A stretch of DNA of 64,000 nucleotides from Setophaga petechia. Taxonomy: Eukaryota; Chordata; Aves; Passeriformes; Parulidae. The position numbers were made by a program, and so were the translations under genes. Positions 56,650-64,000 of the stretch are shown here, in pieces; within the stretch, counting starts at the first letter, position 1, and each line of letters opens with the position of its first letter. The notes beneath the pieces are model-generated. The model made no database searches. It was not told the origin of the DNA and worked only from the letters and a program-made list of their open reading frames with translations. The DNA is taken from contig JANCRA010000001.1 in NCBI GenBank assembly GCA_024362935.1, positions 61,594,930-61,658,929 of the forward strand, read 5' to 3'.

Positions 56650-59600
56650 CTGTGAATTACTTTTTGCAGGCAAAAACAGTACAGGAGAGAATATCCTACG
56701 TTAGGTTTTTGACATAGCAGCTCTGTCTTGTATGTTTGGTCAGAAAAATATGACTGGTCTGCTTCCCTCTCTTGTCAAAAGCCTTAGAATTGGCTGGGGT
56801 TTAGTGTTGCCAAATCTGAAGATTAGAGATCTTCTAAAAGCAAAAATAGCGGGCAAAGCCTGGAGCCTCTTACTGCTTTGAACACTAGATGAAAGCAAAT
56901 GGCATTGTCACAATTAGATTGGGAGGCTTTATTATACTTTATTTAGTGGCAATCAGCTATGGATGCTCTTTTGGTATGTCCTGAAGTCCCCAAGGGACTA
57001 GTTCATGGACTGGCACAGATCAGAGAAAGCAGAGCTGTATCTTTTGTTTTCATGGCTCACAGTTTGGAATTTCTGTTTTAACTGTAGCTTTGGCATCTCC
57101 TAAGTGCAGAAAATTTTGGATGATAAGTTTGAAGACTGCTGGAAATTTGGTAGTCTTTTTCATGCTTAGCTACAAGAATAAACTTGGAAGAATTCATAAA
57201 GAAAATGGAATGTAATACCTTAGAAGCAGCAGGTTAAATATATGTTCCTCTGTTCATACCATGGCCTGAGTGTAGTGTATAAAGCCTTTTAAAATCAGAG
57301 GTAATATTGCTGGATCATAAATCCTATTCTTGAGTATTATGCGTGTAACTCCAATTGACGTCAATGGAAGGCAGAATCTGAACCACTCTAGCTGACATAT
57401 GAGAAGGAAAAATGAATAATGAAATGAAAATAACATCTCCTCAATTTTCTGTAGGTCTCTCCTTAAACCATGTGTCTCTTGAAATGATCTGTATGAGCTA
57501 TTATGGTGTTTTGTGGATTACAAAACCACTAAAGAAGGAGACCAAAATAGTTAGGGGTGGTGATTCTGAGTTCATCGGCCCAAGTTGACATGTGGATTTG
57601 TTTCTCAGCTGTAGAAGAATCCACAGAAATCTATACATTGGAGGAAATCACTGCAGAAGTTCCTGTTGGACAACTATCAGTCGAACCCGTCTAAATCAGG
57701 GATTCCCTCCAACTCTTGAGGGCTGGTTAACAAGACAGTCTCCTCTGTCAACTCAGTCCTTCTCAAGTTTCATCTCCCAAGCTGAGTATCAGGTTGTACC
57801 TGTGAGCCAGGTTCTGTCTGTGCTCCAGTGAAATTGCCTTCCACTGGCACAACAAATGTCTGTTGTCAACCATGGATATTTTTATACCCAAGCCACTGGA
57901 TGTGCAGCTCACGCTTGAGCACAACTGGAAAAACTGGATCAAATGCTTTATTATGTGTATATGTGCTGGTGTCAAGCATTGAAGAGTTTTCTAAAATTTG
58001 GATAATTAACAGTCCACTACAAGCAACAATTAAAATACTTCTAAATCTTTGCCATTTGGATTTTCATTCATATTCTGAATCATTCAGCTGGTTTCCTGCA
58101 AAAATTAGGAGTTTAGGAGTATGTAGTTGCACAACATGTCTAGGGCAAACACTCTTGTCTTAAAATTTTGTGCCAGATTTATCCAAATACACAAAATCAT
58201 TTCAAAATCTATTACTGGAACATGGATGTGCCAAACAGAGAAAAAAAATTGAATAAAATTTTTTCTTTCTGTATCTCATCACCTCTCAAATAATTTCTTC
58301 AGGTAATCCAGCTCTTGAAGTCAAGACTTAGATAGCTGGTGTCCACTCTTTGCTTGCCAGCAGATCAGTCCAATAAATGTGAAGTATTGGAGGTCAGGAG
58401 GAATTGAAAGTGTGCAATTCAGTCGTGCAAATTGGTACTGTGCAAGCTTGATGTGCTCCATTTTCTTGTCAGAAATGCCAAAAATGATAATAACTAAACT
58501 ATAAAATTTTGTGACAGCTTTGATCCAGTTACCTAGACAAAACCCAAAGCAAAACATGAACTGAGGGGCATCTCAGCTTCTGGGAAGGGAGGTGATCTAC
58601 CCTGAATAGAACAGACACTCAGCTATAGATTTGAAAAGATTTGAAGCTTGAGGGGTATCGGCTGCTTTATGTTTCCGACTCTTGAGACAATTTCGTGCTT
58701 CTCTGCCTGCAAGTTTCTGGATGCACATCTGAGCGCCGTGTCTGGAAGTTCTGAGGCTCTTTATAACCCTGAGAACCTGGAGAATAAAGGAAGGAAACAA
58801 CATATATTTCTTGAATGAAGTGGCTAAACAGCACTTGTGAGCCATGATATGAAAGGAAATAATTTGAATTAGGTGAGATGTGCATGGCAGTGTAATGGAA
58901 AAAGAGTCTCCTCATTTTCATCAGCTAATAATCAAAACATTTTGACACAACTTCCAAAGGAAGCCAAAAATATGGAAACAATTATTTAGAGAAGAATACA
59001 GCAAAATGATGTATATGCTTGTATTTTGCATCTTGAGGTAAACTATACTTTTTTGTTTCCAGATGGATATCCCAGGCAAATAGATTGACCCAGAAAAAAG
59101 AAAACAGGACCTCCGAGTGATGTAAACAACCTCATATGTACAAATATGTACTTTTTAATTTCCATACTTAAGTTACCATGTTAATTCCAATGCTTAACAA
59201 TTGTGTGTGCAATTGAAGAGCAGAAGAAATATTCTTGTCACTTACATAAAGAAGCTTTTTGAAAAGTCAAAAAGTGCATGACTTTGATGTAATATTTGGC
59301 AGCCATTTTGACCTTGTTCTTTCTGCTAGGGTTTCAATGTCAATGGGCAACATTGTGCAAATAACAGATTTTGAATATGAAATAGTTTTTTATTCAATAC
59401 AGTGTCACCTGCCAAGTCTGAGGTTTAAAAAATCCCAGACATAATTTTTTACCTGGGTGAAAAGAAAGCATCTTAAACTATATTGTGATCCAGTAACTTA
59501 GAAGATGTCAGAATCCTGTTTTGTCATTCTTGGCAAAGATCTCTCCAGACTCAGACCAGACAAAGGGAGCTTCCCTGAAAAAAACTTTTTCCAAAATTAT

Positions 59601-61480
59601 GAATTAGAATAGGATTTTTATAAATACATGTAGTCACATGAACAATGTACTATTTGCTATTTTCTTATTCATAATTTTCCATCATTTTTCTTGCATCATT
59701 CACTTGTTTGCAAAATAATTTGCTAAATGAATATGGACTTTGAATGGAGGAGGACAGATGGATTATGCGTTACTTCTGATTCAAAATGACACACTGCTGA
59801 CAAAATACCATCAGTGCAAAGATAGATTTTGTATTCCTCCAAGGAACTGAGCACAGCCCTCAAAGTTAAAGTTCAGTTGCTTTTATTTATATTAAATGGG
59901 GATGTTACAGTCCATGTAACATACTTAGTGATTGCTGAGTCCACACTTTTTCTCTTCCTAAACTGCAGACCATATTAGAAATACTTTTGGACATTAGATA
60001 TCTATAATAAAAGGCAAGCATCAAGGTACAGCAGCAGCCTTGTATTAATATTATCAATTGTGGGAATGAAGAAGATGAATCAAGAGCAAGGAATCTCTTC
60101 TTCTCACAGAATATCAGATCTAATTTCCTTATGAAGTTACCTGAATCAGCAAATGGGACACCAAAGCCCTTTATCCACAGGGCAGAAATGAGATGGCAAT
60201 CAAAATACCAGTATGGAAGGAGGAAGCAGAAAGAGCCTAACAGGAGGTCATATGAACACATAAAAATGCAATCAGAAATTAGAAAGGATGATAAAATATA
60301 GAAAGAAGGTTCTGAATTGGTAACAAGCAGGCGTTCTGCAAAAACATTAGAATGAGGACAGAGCTGATCCGCTGCTCAAAAAAGAAGAAAAGCTAAAAAT
60401 AGATGCCACCAAGATGGTGGAAGAATTAATGAGGTTTTGCTTCAGTCTTCACTAAGAGGGTAAGAAAGCTAGATTGATATCAACAGCAAAGGGAGAAGTT
60501 TTCAGATTAGAGAAGGAAGGAAGAAAGAAAAAAAGAAGATGGCTGGTAATCAGTCAACCTGACCTATTCTGACTGATTTTCAAATACTCTGTAAGTGCCA
60601 GACTTCCTCTGTGAGCACTCAGGTAGCTCAATGAGAAATGTCAGCATCAACAGTGGTTGGCTCTGTAGAGCTTGCAGAGGGATGAGTGGGATCCAGAAGA
60701 CTTCTGAAAGACCATGACAGTTCATAAACTTGTGAGTTGCTACTGACTCCTCTGCTTCATTCCCAGCTGGAAAGGGCATTCCAACACCTCTCAGGGCTCT
60801 TTTTTAGAAAGCTTTCCTCCTCTTTTGCAAATAAAGTGGGTTTTGGTTTCCAGCCAGCCCTTCTCAACCGTCTCTGGAATAACCCAGTTGCACTTGCTCA
60901 GTTGAGCTTGATGGGAGTCAACTGCACCTCATTATCTCTGCTCAGAAAAAATCACCAAATACTAGGCCATTGTTTGTCTTGGCAGAGGGTGTTTTTTAGA
61001 AGAGCAGGGCATGACAGCACCAGTCCTGAGAACACCAACTCTCATATAGTTAGTTATGTTTCACAAGGTGCCAAGGAAAATAATTATAATTTACTTGAAA
61101 TGATTGGTAAAGAGCATGCAGATTTGCTTTCCAACAACTCTGCCATTTGGCTGTTTCCCTGCAATAAACACTACATTTATCTGTGAAAACAATACATAGA
61201 ATAGAAAACATAATAATGATTTATCTTGCTTTGTTTGCACAAAGCAGGGTCCCATTTACTTAATGTATTCCTCCTGATACTTCAGGAATGCCCTGTGCAT
61301 ATATCAATTAATAGAGAGGAGTATTTTTTGCAGTTTGTCACTTCTTCAGTGTATGCTGATAACTCAGAGTTTCAGTAGATGTATGAGATATGTTTCTTAG
61401 TATCCTTCTAACTTTTGGTTTCCTTGAATCTGCTGTTCACCTGCTTATGGTGAAGTTGAGCTGTATTTCTTCTCCTTTCC
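56650..61480. other. Stretch without recognisable genes
   Basis: Unique AT-rich DNA with chance frames. A purine-rich run (GAAGGAAGGAAGAAAGAAAA type) lies near 60,500-60,540, and a weak acceptor-donor junction at 58302/58303 (ATTTCTTCAG then GTAATC). Confidence 0.6.
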
Positions 61481-61502
61481 TGGAGGGCAAGAGAAAGAGC
61501 AC

Positions 61503-62068
61503 TGTCAGCAGGCAGAGAGAGGTGATCCTGCCCCTCTGCTCAGTCCTGGGAGGCCACATCTGGAATGCTGTGTCCAGTTCTGGGCTCCCCAGTACAGGGG
61601 AGACATTGAGCTCCTGGAGCAGGTCCAGTGGAGGGCAAAGAAGATGATGAAGGGACTGGAGCATCCCTCTTGGGAGGAAAGGCTGAGAGAGCTGGGGCTG
61701 TTCAGTCTTGCAAAGAGATGATTGAGAGGGAACCTCACCAATGTCTGTCAGGATCTGCAGAGAGATGCCAAGGGGCTGGACCAGGCTCTGCTTGGCAGTG
61801 CTGGACATGAGGACAAGAGGCAAAGGGCAGAAACTGATAGGCAGCAAGTTCCACCTGAACACAAGGAAGAGCTTTCCTATGCAAGTGCCTGAGTGCTGGA
61901 ACAGATTGTCCAGAGAGGGTGTGGAGTGTCCCTCACTGGGGATATCCCAGAACTCTCTGTACACAATCCTGTGCCGTGTGCTCTGGGATGACCCTGACTG
62001 AGCAGGGAGGTTGGATCAGATGACCCATTGTGGTCCCCTCCAACCTCACCCATTCTATGATTCTATGA
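61503..62068 (+). mobile_element. CR1: CR1 LINE, 3' portion
   Basis: 5'-truncated CR1 with GATCCTGCCCCTCTGCTCAG, GGCCACATCTGGAATGCTGT, GGCTGAGAGAGCTGGGGCTG, ACAGATTGTCCAGAGAGGGT and the tail TCCAACCTCACCCATTCTAT. It belongs to a different subfamily from the 39 kb copy. Two opposite-strand frames of 78 and 175 codons here are antisense shadows. Confidence 0.95.
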
Positions 62069-62074
62069 AAAAGT

Positions 62075-63640
62075 GATACAATACATAATTAATGCATTTT
62101 ATTAGTGAAAAAATAACCACTATGGTTAAAAAGTATCTGCAGCTTCCCTAAATGACTTTAAGCATGTGCATAAACTGTAAAACTCATCACTGAATATATA
62201 CAAAATTAATAATTTAGAAAAGGATTTGTGATCAATAGTGATATCATATACAAGAAAAAAAAAAGGTTGTGGGGCAAAAGGCAGCTGCTGGCTGGTGGCT
62301 GGCTTTTCTAGGGATGGCTTGGATGTGGCTTTATTTAATTTCTGGTAAGAGGTTTTAGGGATAAAACTGCATTTGGGATAAAACCAAGCCCTGCTCTCAC
62401 TCATGAAAGCTGTTTCTGCAACATGTCTGTGGCAGAGAGTGACCTGGAAAAGAAGATATCCCTAATGAGCTCTACACAGTAGTGCAGAATGATGGAAGAA
62501 GCTTTGTCCTATAGAGACCAGAATTTAGAAAGAGTGAAATTTTATCATGATCCTTCAGTGTGAGGAATGTTCTGCTTTTTACTTTGTGCATCTGCTTAAA
62601 ATGTTCTTTGGACCCTGATGTATGAGGGCATGTTTCAATCCAGACTAACATCAGCACAATTCTTAAATGAAAAATTCTACAGGCAATCACTGCACTGATG
62701 GTCAAACCACACAGATTTCCTGTTTCTTTTGTCCTTTTCCTTCCTGACATTTTAAAGAATTATTTTCCTATTTGGAATCACCTGCTTGAAGTTTTTCTTG
62801 CCTGCTTGCTCTGGGTGATGACAGTCCATTAAACTGTCCTTCTGTTGCCTTCCATATGAAGATGGCTGGCTGTTGAGCAACTGCTATAGCTGAAATGGGG
62901 AAGAGGTGGTGGAATAAGCACAGCCTTAATATTCTACAGAGAAAAAAAGGAGACAGTAAAGGAAGTGCTATTACAAATACTTCCTGTCTATTTTTACTGA
63001 CTTTTTAACACACACACTCTTTAAAAGGCTGATATATAGAATTGATTTTAGTATTTTTTAATTTGATCCTTAGTAGTTCAAACTAAAGATATAGAAATTG
63101 CTGTTGGCTGCATGTCATTAACAAAATTTCTGCATCCTATATACCAAGAAAACCCAACCCCTCCAACCTACTTTAGAATAAATAAAATAGAAATATCTAG
63201 AATTCCTATTTATCACATTTTGGAGATGTGCTTTGTCAATGTGACCACATTTTTATAATTATTAGATTATCTATTTTACTTTTTGATTATGTTGACTCTC
63301 TAGCTCAGAATAAATTAGCTCTGAGGTGGTACTACCTGATCTAGCCACTATAAAGCAGGTTTACCATGTATTTTTCTCACTCTGTTTGAAGATAGGTGCA
63401 GAATGAAAGCTTCAGTTCATGTGTCCCTTTTCAATGTATTCAGTTTGCTGTGGCAGCATGTTTTATCTGTGGTAAGTAGCTCTGGAGCAGGAGTTCTAAG
63501 TAGCTGGGGATTTGCTCTAATGGAGCATTCCAGTACTTAACAAATGGATTTTAGTAGCTTGTTTTTGATGCTGACTGTATCATGCCTCTGAGCATTTTGA
63601 GTATATGTATCCTGTGAGTCTTTATTGCTGTAAGCCTTGT
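62075..63640. other. Stretch without recognisable genes
   Basis: AT-rich DNA between two CR1 copies; no splice-supported frames, islands or further repeats recognised. Confidence 0.6.
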
Positions 63641-63647
63641 GCAAATC

Positions 63648-63809
63648 AGGATGCTTTAAATGTCTTCATTAATGACATAAACAAGAGGGACTGAGTGCAT
63701 CCTGAGCAGTTGGGTCTGCTGGAATGTGTCCCTGCCCATAGCAGGGAGGGTTGAAAAGAGGGGCTCTTTAAGGTCCTGTTCAACCCAAACCACTCCATGA
63801 TTCTATGAT
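63648..63809 (+). mobile_element. CR1: CR1 LINE with internal deletion
   Basis: The left part (TTCATTAATGACATAAACAA, GGGACTGAGTGCATCCTGAG) comes from the CR1 coding region. It jumps directly to the 3' end (TGTCCCTGCCCATAGCAGGG, then AACCCAAACCACTCCATGAT and TCTATG). Several hundred bases of the usual element are missing between about 63,705 and 63,715. Confidence 0.85.
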
Positions 63810-64000
63810 TGTTTGAGTCAGGTATTTGTGAGGTACTGTTTCTCATAATTCAGTGAGGTGAGTGTGTGTGTGGGGAGGGATAGGTGAAAAAAGGCAGGGA
63901 AGTTAAATAAAGCACATGTTTAACCAGGACATATTTAATCACCACGAAAGTTACTTCAGGTTTTATTGACCACCATGTACCTAAACTGCACTCCAGTAAC

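Noticed and set aside
61437..61964. 175-codon minus-strand frame
   Set aside because: Antisense shadow of the CR1 element on the plus strand.
1..64000. tRNA genes, CRISPR-like arrays, bacterial or phage genes
   Set aside because: No tRNA B-box with matching A-box, no regularly spaced repeats, no ribosome binding sites or dense coding. The sequence is vertebrate-like throughout.

Overview
This window looks like vertebrate nuclear DNA, most likely from a bird. The main evidence is four CR1-type LINE 3' ends, each closing in the avian-style ATTCTATG tail, plus a roughly 300 bp solo LTR of a type I associate with passerine genomes. The rest is AT-rich single-copy sequence with only two CpG islands. 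There are no operons, bacterial-style genes, CRISPR arrays or tRNAs. Nearly all long open frames are chance frames. Genes, if present, are split into short exons, so gene calls here rest on splice sites, reading phase and poly(A) signals and carry modest confidence. I could not name any gene.

Layout. Positions 1-6,100 are the gene-dense part. A possible plus-strand terminal exon (283-330) is followed by four diverged tandem repeats (341-1019) that carry poly(A) signals. CpG island 1 (about 1,075-1,815) holds a minus-strand first coding exon. CpG island 2 (about 5,425-5,945) holds a second minus-strand first exon and may also fire to the right. From 6 to 11 kb two sets of phase-compatible candidate exons interleave on opposite strands: a plus-strand unit (5,993-10,893) and a minus-strand unit (9,521-8,015).

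Positions 11-64 kb hold no convincing coding exon. They look like long intron or intergenic DNA. The recognisable content is repeats: a solo LTR with flanking duplication (26,232-26,529), CR1 copies at 26.9, 39.1, 61.5 and 63.6 kb (all plus) and 55.7 kb (minus, old), and a heavily decayed non-CR1 LINE at 28.0-29.3 kb on the minus strand with recognisable reverse-transcriptase motifs. Two near-perfect acceptor-plus-donor junctions (38,885/38,886 and 56,514/56,515) match the form of recursive splice sites and would suit a long plus-strand intron. Several perfect inverted repeats stand out, above all a 52 bp near-palindrome at 41,930-41,981.

The strongest points for follow-up are the paired CpG islands with interleaved sense and antisense candidate transcripts, the recursive-splice-like sites, the LINE relic and the 52 bp palindrome. 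All exon models come from reading the sequence alone; vertebrate introns contain many false exons, and RNA evidence would settle them.
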